A stretch of 64,000 nt of DNA from Azolla caroliniana (GCA_043228905.1 JBHGNT010000007.1:8866001-8930000); one strand, 5' to 3'. Numbered from the stretch's first letter, positions 30,851 through 42,499 are shown. Numbers and translations are program-made. Notes: generated by a model from the letters alone, not told the origin.

Positions 30851-33162
30851 CGATGCATCATTGTCGAGTTGTTCCCCACAAGGATTTTGACAAAATTGTG
30901 TTTCAAAATTTTGAGTATTGGAAAGGGATTTTTGTGGAAACAAAGTTGATGACCTATGGGACTTAATCCCACTGTTTTTTAGTACAAAAACTCCATCACC
31001 CTCCCATTGGATGATGCTAATGTGTGCAAACATACTAATTACACTAAGGTACTTTCGTGGAAATATAAATAAATTCACAAAGATATGAAACCTTCAAGGA
31101 AATTTTGGTTTTAGGGCATCATTAGATAGTGACAATAAAGCACCAAAGGTGGTGATGACACTCCAATGAGTATTAGGTTGATGCAATTTTGATACTTGTA
31201 TTAATGCACAATTAGTATGTTATATGACTACATTGTTCTTCATTAATATCAACTTCTTAAATTGCTAGCATGAACCAATAGGTTTTTTCCAAGGAAAAAG
31301 TAAAAATGGGGGAAATTTCTTCTTGGATCTCTTTGTACAATAAAGAGTTGTAAGGATGTTCATTGTTTGATAAGGCATTTCCAAACATAAACTAGTCATT
31401 ATGAAGGAAATCATAAAAAAACAAACCAATTCCCGATTTTCGTAAGGGTAAAAAGCTACATCATTTGGTGGCAAAGCCAAAACATGCACATCTACTTATT
31501 TCATTTGAAGACATGTACTTCACAACAACTTTTCAAACTAGGCTTCCAAACAAATGCCATTCATTCTTGATCATTTTTCATGGAATGTTGCTTTAAAGTT
31601 ATAACATTGTCTTTTCCACTCTAGGCATCTAAGGAGAGAACCTCATTTGACCTTCATCCCTTACAATGGCCCAAATTTCAAACTACAAAGCCCATTGATA
31701 GTAGAATGCATGTGATAGAGGTGGAATATTTCGTGGTTGGTAAAAGTATCGAAATGGTGGGATGTGCTATGATTAATATCCAATGAAGGACACTAGATAC
31801 AACGAATACTTGGAATGTTGCTCCAACTTTGAAAGGCTACATCTGGAGTAAAGGGAGATGAATCAATGAGACATGTTATGATGGGTAACCTACAATCTAC
31901 ATCTTATTATCCATCAACATATTGTAGGTTAGGAGCAAGGGGTGATAATACAAGTTAGGGGGTAGAATAGTGATGGATGGATTCATATGAGTTGTTGGAT
32001 TTTCAACCAGAGTTGGAATAGGAAGTCCAAATCAAGACGATAAGTTTTTAGAATGTGATACTTGGAATTAAAGGAGTTGGCATGAAATTAGTTTGAATGA
32101 TTAGAATTAGAGCTGGAAGGTAAACATTGAGATTGAATTGAATGCAAATTCAAGATGAAAGTGTGGTATGATTACGACACAAGAAGCTTATTTTTTTCAC
32201 ATGGTTCCTCTTATGTTTGTCTAAATAATAATGTGGAAGTGAGTGCACTATTTATAGTTATTTCTAGGTTTCTTCCTATTCAATGGTAAAACAAAGATAT
32301 TATCACAAAAGGTAATGATAATCCATGTAATAGTGTAGCCAAGGTGTCGTGGAAGTGTGCATTTGAACCCATGACCTCATGTTGGCAGTCACAATGTTGG
32401 AAACAAGATAAGGAGGCAACACGATCACAATTCGTGTACTTGTTGCAAGTGCAACGATACTGGTTGATAGTTGAGGCAATGCAATCAAGGTAGTTGGCTT
32501 GTTGCCTTGATGCAATGGCCCATAGCTTGTGTAGGCCTTTCGAACACATGGGCGATTGGATATCACGGTTGCCAACAATAGGAGTAGTCTCGAGCCACTA
32601 TCCCTCCTTCTCATCACATTCATTCCCATCCTCCTTAGAATCTAATACAAAGTAATTAAGATATGTTGTTATATATAACATGGGTGTTTATGAAGCTTAC
32701 ATGTACCCTATTCAAGCATTCAAAGATCTCACCTTCTTAAAGGACCTTGCCCTTTTTTGTCACACTTTTCATTGTTCTTGTCGTCTTTTCTTCTTTAAAA
32801 TTTCACTTCAATGCTTCATTGCATGTCTTTTAAATCAGAGGAAGAGATAGAGAGGCACATTTACGAGCACCATTCTTGGGAACTCTTGAGGGGGGGCTTG
32901 TGTCTACTTTCTATGAAATATTAAATAGAATTGATGGTTTAGGGAATGCTTTGAGAATAGGAAAAACTTGTAAGTACTCATCATGAGATTACGGAAAACT
33001 ACGAAAAACCTATCTCACGATAAATTATAGTTATGCGCGTAAAACTTGTATTCACACTTCACTAGAGGTGTTCTGTGATAAAACATTCACCCAAAGGATT
33101 GAGAATAACTCAATCATTACCTTGGCCAACCACCACCTTCACTTTTCATTAGAAGGGGGAAA
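30851..33162. other. Gene-poor AT-rich DNA
   Basis: No gene or intact element seen. A partial tRNA-like half (T-arm-like ggtcatgggttcaaatg on the minus strand, near 32360-32385) is present. The last bases before 33163 (gaagggggaaa) look like a polypurine tract, so the tail of another LTR element may end here. Confidence 0.45.
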
Positions 33163-33185
33163 TGTAATAGACAAGTTGCCACGAT

Positions 33186-33257
33186 GGAATGTAGGGGGTT
33201 GAACCCATGACCTCCTGGTCTTATTAGGCAAGACCCCTTACCAATTGAGCTACATCC
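33186..33257 (-). other. tRNA-like module (best preserved in the window)
   Basis: The 72-nt minus strand opens GGATGTAGCTCAATTGGTAA and closes with ATGGGTTCAACCC and TACATTCC. The 5' GGATGTA pairs with TACATTC as a 7-bp acceptor-like stem with one G-T, GTCTT/AAGAC can form an anticodon-like stem with a 7-nt loop, and the T-arm core GGGTTCAACCC is intact. The loop lacks the normal U33 and the D stem is poor, so it is not called a functional tRNA. Confidence 0.65.
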
Positions 33258-33288
33258 ATCTATAGATTATTACATTGATTCATCTTTA

Positions 33289-33342
33289 GAACTTTCAAGA
33301 AACTTCAAGAGAATGCATCTTCATGCACTCTCTAGAAGTTTC
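33289..33342 (+). promoter_or_regulatory. Heat-shock-element-like array in the 33.2-kb LTR
   Basis: GAA 33289, TTC 33294, GAA 33299, TTC 33304 and GAG 33309 are five units exactly 5 bp apart; another GAA/TTC pair lies at 33335/33340. The TATA box follows at 33373-33380. Confidence 0.6.
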
Positions 33343-33570
33343 CTAGTTTACATGCATATCTCCACATTCTTGTATAAATACTTGGGTGCACCTTGATTAC
33401 AATCAAGGTGAACAACACCAGTTACAGAAGCATAATATCAGTTCTTGTTCTCTTGTCTATATTCTCTCTCTCTCTTTCTTGTACTCTGCTTACGCTCTCT
33501 CTCTCTCTCTCTCTCTCTCTCAACTCTCTCTTTCTCTTAGTATTTAGCCTCGTCTACTCGTCCGTGATAG

Positions 33571-33833
33571 GAAGGGAAATTTTTTGTTTTGTTTTAGGGC
33601 TTGAATTTTCAGACCAAAAATCCCGTTGAAATCATTATGGGAGTGGTTTGATGGTAGAGTGCCAACGACTTGAAAGTGTAGGCTCAAATCTAATAATCGG
33701 CAACGATTTGGTGTGGTTTGAGAGTGTCAAAACCGAACTGTTTAAAAAATTTCAAACTTGAACCGAACCGAACTACGAAACTGGTAAACCGAACCGTTTA
33801 AAAAAATTCAAACGGTTAAAACCGCAATTCATC
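33571..33833. repeat. Low-complexity AACCGAACCG region with a plus-strand tRNA-like piece
   Basis: 33720-33830 is rich in gaaccg/aaaccg motifs, like the MITE-like element at 20412. 33652-33697 reads gtttgatggtagagtgcc ... taggctcaaatct, an A-box/B-box-like pair on the plus strand. Possibly an insertion in the chromovirus LTR or leader. Confidence 0.4.
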
Positions 33834-33971
33834 TCTTAGTACTAATCGCCTCTCTGTCTCGGTACTATTCCTGATAGTTTGAACCGATTTTTCTCCTTCC
33901 TCCTCTTCCTTTTATCTTCTTACTTCTCCCTCCCTTGATACTAATCTCTTATTCCTCTTTTCTCTCATACT

Positions 33972-34869
33972 ATGGTCACTGTTAGCGCTCAAGAATATCA
34001 AATCGTTTTCTCGGAGTTGCAATGCTTGAAAGAGAAGTTTCTCACATTGGCACAAGAAAATCAACAACTGTTGGGAGATCTTCAACAAATCTCCTTAGAA
34101 AAGCAGCAGACGCAACAGCAACATGGGGAGCTAGCGTTACACGTGCAACAACTCGAAACAACCATTATAGTTTTGCAACAACAAGGACCAAGTATGCAAG
34201 GGATTCATAAAGAACCCAAGATCGGCCTTCCTATGAAATTCAATGGAACACGATCACAGTTTAGAGGATTCCTTAATCAGGTACGATTAGTCGTTTAAAT
34301 GCATCCTTCCCGATATCCCACCGATGCATCACAAGTGGGTCTAGTAGGCACGTTGTTAAGTGGCTCAACTTTGGCATGGTTCGCTCCGTTGTTAGAAAAT
34401 GAATCTCCATTACTAAACAATTTTGAAGAGTTTATAATTGAGTTTAAAGCCCGTTTTGGAGATACTGATAGCATCAAGACAACAATCAACAAAATCTGAC
34501 AATTATGTCAAGGCGACTGTCCAGCCTTTGCATATGCTACAAATTTCTGTCTACTCGCCTCCGATATCCCCTGGGATGACCAAGCATTAATGGAACAATT
34601 TCGTTATGGCCTACGTAACGATGTTAGGGATTTACTCTTGACCTTCCCCCAAGAACCAAAGTCATTGACAGAAGCAATTAGTCGCGCAATACGACGCGAT
34701 AACCTCCTCTTCGAATGACACTCGGAACGTCAGTTTCAAATGCTGAGGGCAAGATCGGAGCCCACCTACGCTTCAGTTGTAGCAAAGCCTTTCCCAAGGT
34801 ATTCATTTAATATGTCTCTAACAAATACTCCGACTCCAATGGAAATCGACACAACATGTTGTTGCGGAC
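33972..34869 (+). pseudogene. Chromo-E gag
   Basis: Opens MVTVSAQEYQIVFSELQCLK with a coiled-coil, Gln-rich N-terminus (residues about 14-75). The Retrotrans_gag region follows (PKIGLPMKFNGTRSQFRGFL, STLAWFAPLLENESPLL, FEEFIIEFKARFGDTD, LMEQFRYGLRNDVRDLLLTF). In-frame stops interrupt it after about 108 residues and again near 34498 and 34718. Copia-IV enters at 34869 just before the nucleocapsid part. Confidence 0.75.
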
Positions 34870-34915
34870 TGTAAAGGATCAAGAGATGGATTCTTGTGAA
34901 GCGGAATAGGTGTGA

Positions 34916-34957
<42 letters not shown>

Positions 34958-35271
34958 ATAGATAGAGAGAGAGACACACACAGAGTATACGCAAGGTTAA
35001 GTATATTAACAAAGGGGAAAGACACAACTACATACAAGGTGGGAGGAGGGTGCTTTATATAGTCACCGTCTCTCTTCATTAACAACAAGACTCATGGAGC
35101 ATGGGGAATGTGAAAGCTCATAAGTTATGTGTCATAGAATATGATTCTATGACTCATACTAAATGCTAGAATACAAAGTGGTGACTTAATGGTGACTCTT
35201 GACCGTTGGAGTGTCTTTTCACTCTCAAGGTGAGTTCACACACAAGACCAAGTTGAGCTTGATTCTCAACA
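34870..35271 (-). repeat. Copia-IV 3' LTR (left)
   Basis: 402 bp, TG...CA. It includes a (GT)n run of about 37 bp at 34918-34954 that is much shorter in the other LTR, and a 10-bp-arm dyad gtcatagaat-atg-attctatgac at about 35131-35153. The polypurine tract (complement of cgccccctcaag) abuts it. Confidence 0.9.
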
Positions 35272-35575
35272 CGCCCCCTCAAGCTCAAGTCGGGTCGGTT
35301 TCAGGTGGTATCCAAAAATACGCTTCGACTTGCGTTCCGGAGTCCGCGTCAACTTGCGTTGATTCGCATTTATGCGGAGTTACGGGATCCATGCTCTAGC
35401 TTGCATTGTGCATAGTTGCGAAGTCTGTGCTTCGGCTTGCGTCTTTCTTCGCAACTTTGCACAGTAGATCAGCTTCGTTGCGTGGTTGCGTAATCCATGC
35501 GTTATTGCGTAGTGTGCGCGGTTTGCGGAATCCATGCGTTATTGCGTAATGTGCGCGGTTTGCGGAATCCACGCG

Positions 35576-37064
35576 TTATTGCGTAATGTCTTCAGTACTC
35601 CCCCTCAAGCTTGGCAGGTCAAGGATCGCCAATCCGAGATCGGTCATGAATTGCCATAGCTTGTCAGCTCCTAAGGCTTTAGTGAAAATGTCGGCCGTTT
35701 GAAGATTGGTGCTAATGTGTTGTAGGTCGACATCGCCAGCTAGAACGCGCTCTCGGATGAAGTGATAGTGCACTTCGATGTGCTTTGTCCGCGCGTGCAA
35801 CACCGGGTTCCGAGCCAAATAAATATTGCTCATGTTGTCGCAGTAAAGGGGAGTCGGATCCTTGATGGGAACGCCCAGATCCTTCAAAATCCTCTTAAGC
35901 CATACGGCTTCACATGCAGCTACGGTTGCGCCCTTATATTCCGCCTCCGTACTTGAAAGAGCGACGGTAGGCTGCTTCTTGCTACTCCAAGATATTGCTC
36001 TGTTGCCGAGGGATAAAACAAATCCGGAGGTTGATCTTCTATCGGCTTTGTAGCCGGCCCAATCGGCGTCAGTGTACCCCTCAAGTCGTATTGGCATCGC
36101 GGTCTTGTAGAGGATGCCGCAATCCATTGTGCCGCTCACGTATTGTAGAACTCGCTTAGCGCAATCCAAGTGAGTATCACGCGGTGTTTGCATGAATTGG
36201 CTAAGGAGACGGACCGAATGACTAAGATTGGGTCGTGTGATCGTGAGGTAGATGAGACTCCCGATGAGTTGCCGATATTGAGTCGGCTCACACACTTTGG
36301 TGGCGGAGTTCGCATCGAGTTTGAGATTGCGATCGAGCGGGGTTGCCGCGGATTTGCACTCAGCCATACCGAACTTGTATAACAAGATGAGGATGTAGTG
36401 CCATTGAGAAATCATGATTCCGGTCGGAGTCTGAATTACCTCGATGCCGAGGAAGTAGTGGAGCTCCTTCATGTCCGTCATCTCGAACTTGTCGGAAAGG
36501 AGGGATTTGACTTTATTGATTTCGACGAGATGCTCACCTCCAATTACTAGGTCATCCACATATAAAATGATGACGATCGGACTTGCGGAATCGCTTTGTA
36601 TGTAGAGGGAGTTGTCCGATTTTGAAATACGGAAGCTGATTTGATGAAGATATTGCGTTATCTTCGAATGCCAAGCACGCGGTGCTTGCTTGAGGCCGTA
36701 GAGTGGCTTCTTGAGTCGGCATACAGCTTTCAGATGGGTGCTTGGTTGAAGCCAGGTGGTTGTATCATGTACACCTCCTCTTCTAATTCGACTTGTAGAA
36801 AGGCTATCTTGACGTCCATTTGATGGAGGTGCCACCCTTTCACCGTGGCAAGCGCAATTACGGTCTGCACCGTCGTCATCTTTGCCATCGGGGCAAAGGT
36901 CTCTTCGTAGTCGACGTCATGCGTCTGAGCGTATCCTTTCGCTACGAGTCGAGCTTTGTAGCGGTTTACGGAGCCATCGACGTTATACTTCACCTTGTAG
37001 ATCCATCTGCATCCGATCGCCTTTTTGTGTGGTGAGGTGGAAACGAGATCCCACGTTGTCGCGT
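35576..37064 (-). pseudogene. Copia-IV reverse transcriptase and RNase H
   Basis: Two frames are needed. 37064-36730 carries the RT start (IGCRWIYKVKYN, GYAQTHDVDYEETFAP, HLHQMDVKIAFLQ). 36835-35576 carries the rest of RT (LKKPLYGLKQAPRAW, ILYVDDLVIGG, YFLGIEVIQ), RNase H (GYTDADWAGY, STSGFVLSLG, SSKKQPTVALSSTEAEYKGA, YCDNMSN) and a short end (PSLRGSTEDITQ). One frameshift separates them; the catalytic YVDD is intact. Confidence 0.85.
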
Positions 37065-37736
37065 TGTTACACGCGTGCGTGTAGAAGGGCGGGACCACGG
37101 GGGTCTTGGACTAGGGAGTGGAGGAGAAAGATTAGCTCAAGAGGAGAAGAGAACGAATATGACATTATGATAGAAGAAGAAGATGCAATCAAGATACTCA
37201 ACAAGAAGTTCTATTAAGAAATGAATGATTACAACAAATGGTGGCCGCCATGGCCGCACCAAACGACTATATGAAAAACCCTAAAGGAAAACCCAAGAAG
37301 AAAACAATAACCGAAACCCTAACCCTAAAACGAAATGGGAAGAAGTAGAACCCTCGACTAAGTGGTATACCTTACTCACACAAAATAGGCAACCCCCACA
37401 ATGGTGCCTTCTCTCTCCTTTTATAGCACAAGGAGGGAAGACCGCTTACAAAAGTGAGACTAAAATATCCCTTTTCATTCAAAGGGGATATTTGCCTTGA
37501 TTTGGGGGAAGGGTGAGATTGATGGCCCCTTAACTCCCACCTCCTCACAAACAACTAGGTACCTATGTACCGCATAGTACCTCTCTCTCTCTCTCTCGCA
37601 TGGATGTGCGTACAACCACATCACCTTTATACCTTTATTACTATTACAAATACATTATGTACGTGTGCAACGTTGCACATCGCTCTTTGGCTCTCGTTGC
37701 TCGGGTTTCCGCTTGTGGACGAAAATCTTCACGACA
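37065..37736 (-). repeat. Solo LTR related to the Gypsy-D LTR
   Basis: About 672 bp interrupting Copia-IV RT just before TTWDLVS. Both ends resemble the Gypsy-D LTR: gggcgggacca-cgggggtcttgga near the left and cgcttgtggacgaaaatcttcacgaca at the right. It has the same minus-strand TATA (complement of ccttttatagc). Flanks GCGT and ACGT agree with a 4-bp duplication carrying one change. Only an LTR is left, so the internal part was lost by LTR recombination. aaaccctaaccctaaa (37314-37329) is telo-box-like. Confidence 0.75.
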
Positions 37737-38428
37737 ACGTCTCGTTCTTCCGTAGTGCCTACATCTCCTCGTTCATTGCTTCGATCCATCGTGGGTCCTT
37801 CGCGGCTTCCGAAAAGGTTTCCGGCTCCCGTACTGTCGCTACCTTCATCATAAAGGCATAATGGTACGCCATATAATCGTTGTAGTTGAATCGGCTTACG
37901 GGGTTCTTTTCACGGGTGGATCGGTGGAGTTTTTCATTTGCAGAGATGAGGGCTTTCTTAGCTCCGATTGGTACCTTGAAACCGCCGAACTCACTGTCGA
38001 GTGAGTGAGTTGACTCATCGGCGTTGAAGCGATCGTCTTTGTATTCCGACATTTTCGCCTTGCCCTTGTCCATCTTCGGGCTAGGCCGTGATGTGCTTTG
38101 ATTGCTCAAAGGCTCTTGTGGTCCGCTCAATCGGGTCATGATCGGACTTTCTTCGAATATGCACGTAAGGCGATCTTCATCCTCGATCTCTTGTTCGGCG
38201 AATTCCGGGTCGAGCAGAGTCGGAGTCGGAGTTGTCTCTGGTGTGTACCAGGATGCGGACTCGTCAAAAACGACGTCTCGACTTACTCCAATGAGTATCC
38301 TACGAGGCTATATTTCTCCGACTTCGGGTCAAGCTTTTGACGCTTCTCGTCGGGGATGTGCATGTACACTATCGCTCTGAATATGCGGATGTGCGATAAG
38401 TCTGGCTTCTTTCCGAAGTATTTTTCGT
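37737..38428 (-). pseudogene. Copia-IV integrase end to RT linker
   Basis: The minus strand reads the end of the integrase region (YFGKKPDLSHIRIF, IPDEKRQKLDPKSEKYSLVG), an acidic linker and the start of the RT region (EKLHRSTREKNPVSRF, NYNDYMAYHYAF, EPETFSEAAKDPRWIEAMNE). A TAG at 37759-37761 stands where relatives have Gln. It is separated from the rest of integrase by Gypsy-D. Confidence 0.8.
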
Positions 38429-39066
38429 TGTCGAGGTATTCCTCGCGGATGCGTGGAGTGAGGCGGGACCTCGGGGGTCCTGTACCGAAGAGTAAGAGAG
38501 AGAGAGAGAGAGAGACACTACGTGCGAGCGTAGATTCACAGGGACACGGCCCTTCGACGCAAAGACGCGAGTGGGACAGCGACACAGAAAGACACGAAAG
38601 TATGTATGTATTGACAAGACAAACAACAAGAACACGAAGACAACAAAACACGGAGTCGGTTACAACCGAACAGGCCGGCGAATAGATGTCGATACCTGCT
38701 CGTAAACGCACAGAGGGGGATGAGTAGGTTGGAGGTGCTGCCGGAAGCACTCGGCCATTCCTCAGAGCAGCGCGGGCCTCCCGAAACCTGCACAGAAGGA
38801 AGCTATGGCGTTTGCAACCAGAAAGAGAGAGAGAGAGAAGCCTTCGCACGCAAACCGACAGCACTTCGTCCTCGACTCTCCGCGATCCCTCGCCCCTCCT
38901 CGTCTCCCTCCTTTTATAGGCAAGGAAGGAGCCGTTTCCCCTTTACTTCCTACCTACCGAATCTACCTAGGATCTCCTATGTACAACATAAGGCGCACGT
39001 GCATGAAGAGTCGGTTCCTACGCTCCGGTACACCGATTCCGCTTGTGGACGGTTTTCTTCACGACA
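38429..39066 (-). repeat. Gypsy-D 3' LTR (left)
   Basis: 638 bp. On the plus strand it begins TGTCGAGGTA and ends CTTCACGACA. TATA (TATAAAAG, minus strand) at 38912-38919; short GA run at 38496-38514. Confidence 0.95.
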
Positions 39067-39139
39067 TCCGCCCCCACCTAACCGCGCATCCACCGGCATG
39101 CGCCAAATTGTGTTGGGACGGAGAAAACCGGTCCAGCCT

Positions 39140-42100
39140 TCATTCTCCGCCCGTCGGTTCTTCCTCGGTTTCGGATCGCTCGTCGTCACGGTCCAAGTTA
39201 ACCGGATCCGGCTCGTCGTCGTGACGCTTCTTGAACGTCTTGATCCGCTTCCCAGCTACCGGTATCGCCATTCTCGTACCGTCGAGTTCCGCCAGATGGT
39301 ACGTCCCGTTGTCGTTGGTGCTTTGTACCACGTAAGGCCCGAACCACCTTCTTGCGAACTTCCGTGTCGCTCGGTGCTGGTTGTCGAGGCTGCTGTCGTA
39401 GACTAGCACCCAGTCGCCTTCCTCGATCTTCTTCGGTTGGAGCCGGTGCGTCCGGTCGAACCGGGCTTTGTTCCTCGTCCTGGCCACCCGAAGCTTTTCC
39501 GCAGCCTGCTCCACGTCCTCCGGTCTCCGCTCGAGTTGTCGTATGCGCGCCGTCAACAGTTCCTCCCGGCTCATCTCGTCTCTCCAGTCCACGGTTGCCC
39601 ATGAGGAGACTGTACGTTCGATCGGCATGATCGGCTTCTGCCCAAACATGAGCTCTACCGGCATGAATCCGGTTACCGAACTGTGCGTAGTCCGGTCAGC
39701 CCACAACGCGTAAGGCAGTAGCCGCGGCCAGTTCTCGACTTGACCTCCGCATGCCCGAACTAACGCCTTGACGATCGGTCCGTGTCCGCGCTCCACCTTC
39801 CCATTTGCCTCTGGATTGTACGCAGTGGTAAGCGAGAGCTTGACCCCTAACCGGTCGAACAGCTCCTCGGCCTCTTCGGCGTCCAACTCCCCGCGATCAG
39901 CCACGATCTTCCCGACGCACCCGTACCGGCATATTACGTCCTCGAGCAGGAACCGACATACGGCCGCAGTCGTTTTGTTCTGAAGGGCCCGGCCTTCCAC
40001 CTGGTTCGTTAGATCTTCCCGAGCCAGGACCAGATACCGCATCTGTCCTACTCCTATCGGCATCGTTACAAGGTCTACCATCCATTTGAAGTGGATGGTT
40101 GGAGGGTACGTAGGGTGAAGTTCGTCCCGGTGTCGGACTATGGAGTGCATCTAACAACTCTCGCAAGTTGTCACGAATCGATGCACGTCCCGGTACAGTC
40201 CCGGTCACCAGTACTTCCCCTTTATCTTCTCGAACGTGGCCCAGGTTCCACGGTGTCCGGCCCAAGGGCTGTCGTGGTAGGCCGTCAGCAGCTCCTCCTG
40301 TTCTTCCTTCATTGCCACCACCCGGAGCGGAGCGCCGTCCCTCTTCTTCGGGTGCTTCCATAAGTATCCGTCCCGGAGAAAGAATCGGTAAGCTTTCTTC
40401 CGGATCCGGTTGGCCTCGTCCTTCGTCCATGACGCATCCGGCGTCATTGTCCTCAAGAATCCACCGATCTGGAGCCACTCGCCGTCGTACTTGCTCTCGT
40501 CGAAGCCGTTAAGTGCCGGAGTGCTCGTTCCATCGGCCGTTACGTATGCTGCCTCGAAGAAGTCCACGCCGACTTCTTCGTCCTCCGAAACCATGCCGCC
40601 CTCGTCATCAAACCTTGCCCTCGAAAGCATGTTGGCCATGGCGTTGTCCTTTCCGAAAATGTGCCGTATTTCCGGGTCCAGGGACTTGATGTACGCTATC
40701 CACCGGAGCATCGCCAGGTCCTGTGTCGCGCATCCGGAAACCATGCCGAGAATCGGCAGGCAGTCCGTCTCGATAACCACTTCTGTCCCGATCAGGTAAT
40801 CTTTGTCGGCCTTTACTGCCGAAACGATACCCCAGAGTTCGCGTTTAACCTGGGCGTACCCTCGCTGTCGTTCACTGAGGACCTTGGCGCCGAATCGGAT
40901 CGGGAACCGGGTGCCGTCCTCGTCTTCTTGGCTGACGACCCATCCGATCCCGGTCGGGCTCGTATCCACCGTTATGTATACCGGGGTACCCTTCCCGTAG
41001 ACAGCCTTCCGGAGCGCCGGTGCTGCCGTAAGAGCTTCCTTCAGCTTCCGGACCGACCCCGTGTGCTCGTCTCGCCACTCGAATTTTCGCCCTTTCTTCA
41101 GCAACCCGTATAGCGGCTCCGCAACGTGGGCGTAATGCGGGATCCATATGTGGTAGAATGCGCATGCCCCCAGGAACCTCCGAACTTCCGTAACCGAGCT
41201 ACAGTCGGTCTTCATCGCGGAGATGGCTTCTACCTTTGCTGGAGACGGCTTCCGACCATAAGGTCCACATAGGTGTCCGACCACCAGGATTTCCGATTGC
41301 CCAAAGGCCGATTTCTCCCCGGAGAAGGTGAGCCTCGCAGCCTCCAGCCTCTGTAGCACCTTCTCGCAGTCGTCGATGTGTGTCGCCACGAATCGCCGGC
41401 ATCCGTCCGGCCCGACTGTCTCGTCCTTCTCCTCCACCGGGCACCCTTTGATAGGGATGTCGTCTAGAAACGGCATGGTGATGTCCGGGATGCAATCCCT
41501 CAGTACCTTGTTCATTGCATTCACCATGTGGGCCACCGAGTTGGTCCCTCCCTGTGGCAGGGTACACATTCGCACTAGGCCGAGGGGAGTTCGCATCGTC
41601 GTAATGTCTCTGCTTTCCACGGCTAGTTGGAACTGGTCGTACCCCGAGTACAGATCACCGACTGAGTAAATCGACCTTCCGGCGAAGGCCTCCGCGAACT
41701 CGTCTATGGTCGGTCCGATTCCTGCGTTCCGAATGGTCACTCTGTTGACCAGCTGTAGGTCTTGAATGAAGCGCAACGTTCCGTTTTTCTTTGGTACGGT
41801 AAACCACCGGTTCGAGTATGGGGCACTCGACGGTTCGAGAATGCCCATATCAATTTTCTGCCTCAATAGCTCCATCAACTTCAGGATGTGAGCTCTCGGT
41901 ACTGGAATCGGCTTGAGATTCCACGGTACATGCAGTACCGTGAATATCACCATCGGCTCCACGATCGTCGGGTCTACGCACCCGATTTCTTCCGGCGAGA
42001 ATGCGAAGGCTTTCCCGTGCCTTCTGAGCATTTTCCGAAACCGGTCTTCCTCCGCAGGTAGTAGGAACCCGCCCCCACCGATCCTGAGCTCCCGGAGCGT

Positions 42101-42499
42101 CCCGTCGGTGAAGGTGTGTCCTATGCAGGCCGGGTCTCATAAACTGGGGTCCGACGCCACCCCTCTAATTCGGGACTCGCTGCCCTCCGGCAAGGGTGCC
42201 GCGACTGGCCTTACCTTCCGGTCCACAGTCTTGTACTTCGTGCTAACTCGGGCCGTCCGATCCGACCCGAGCCCCTGACTAAAGTTCGCGATGACTTCGT
42301 ACATCTCTTCGGAACATACCGGTATCGTCTGGTCTTCGTTAAGGTCTTCTCCGGCTACCTTCCTCAGCATTCCCAAGGTGTCGTCGAAGGAGACCGCCTC
42401 CACGGCTCCGCTGATTTCCTCGTCCGGGCCGAGAACTCCGCACGCTCGAAGTCGCACTTCCGCCCTTGTCTTTTCTCGGCCGACGATGCCAACTATCAT
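39140..42499 (-). pseudogene. Gypsy-D pol (RT, RNase H, integrase) with three stops
   Basis: One frame from ATG 42499 to the stop at 39140, interrupted by TGA 42137-42139, TGA 40205-40207 and TAG 40151-40153. RT: VPKKNGTLRFIQDLQLVNR, YSVGDLYSGYDQFQL, PFLDDIPIKG (about 41450), then VVGHLCGPYGRKPSPAKVEA. RNase H: VYITVDTSPTGIGWVVSQ, QVKRELWGIVSA, HIFGKDNAMANMLSRA. Integrase: HHCC region around the two downstream stops (WAGHRGTW ... TTCESC), core FKWMVDLVTMP, ADRGELD, NGKVERGHG. C-terminus: GDWVLVYDSS, RRWFGPYVVQS. The catalytic residues look intact apart from the stops. Two stops fit W-to-TGA and Q-to-TAG, the third R-to-TGA. Confidence 0.88.

Larger units (their letters stand above)
33163..33570 (+). 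repeat. LTR-like sequence before the chromovirus gag
   Basis: Starts TGTAATAGAC after gaagggggaaa. It contains a tRNA-like block (33186-33257), a GAA/TTC array (33289-33342), a TATA box TATAAATA (33373-33380) and CT tracts (33462-33520), in the same order as LTR-B and the Chromo-E 3' LTR. The right end is uncertain: ctcttagta...tgatag recurs at 33834-33878, suggesting that 33571-33833 was inserted or duplicated. Confidence 0.6.

Noticed and set aside
33186-33257. Functional tRNA gene
   Set aside because: D stem is poor, position 33 is not U, no terminator after it, and it lies inside an LTR; called tRNA-like only.
37270-37330. Interstitial telomere
   Set aside because: Only about two telomere units; too short to be a telomeric tract.
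38720-39406. Plus-strand ORF across the Gypsy-D left LTR and its internal end
   Set aside because: It is antisense to the LTR and pol C-terminus; nearly the same frame appears opposite the other LTR because the LTRs are identical.
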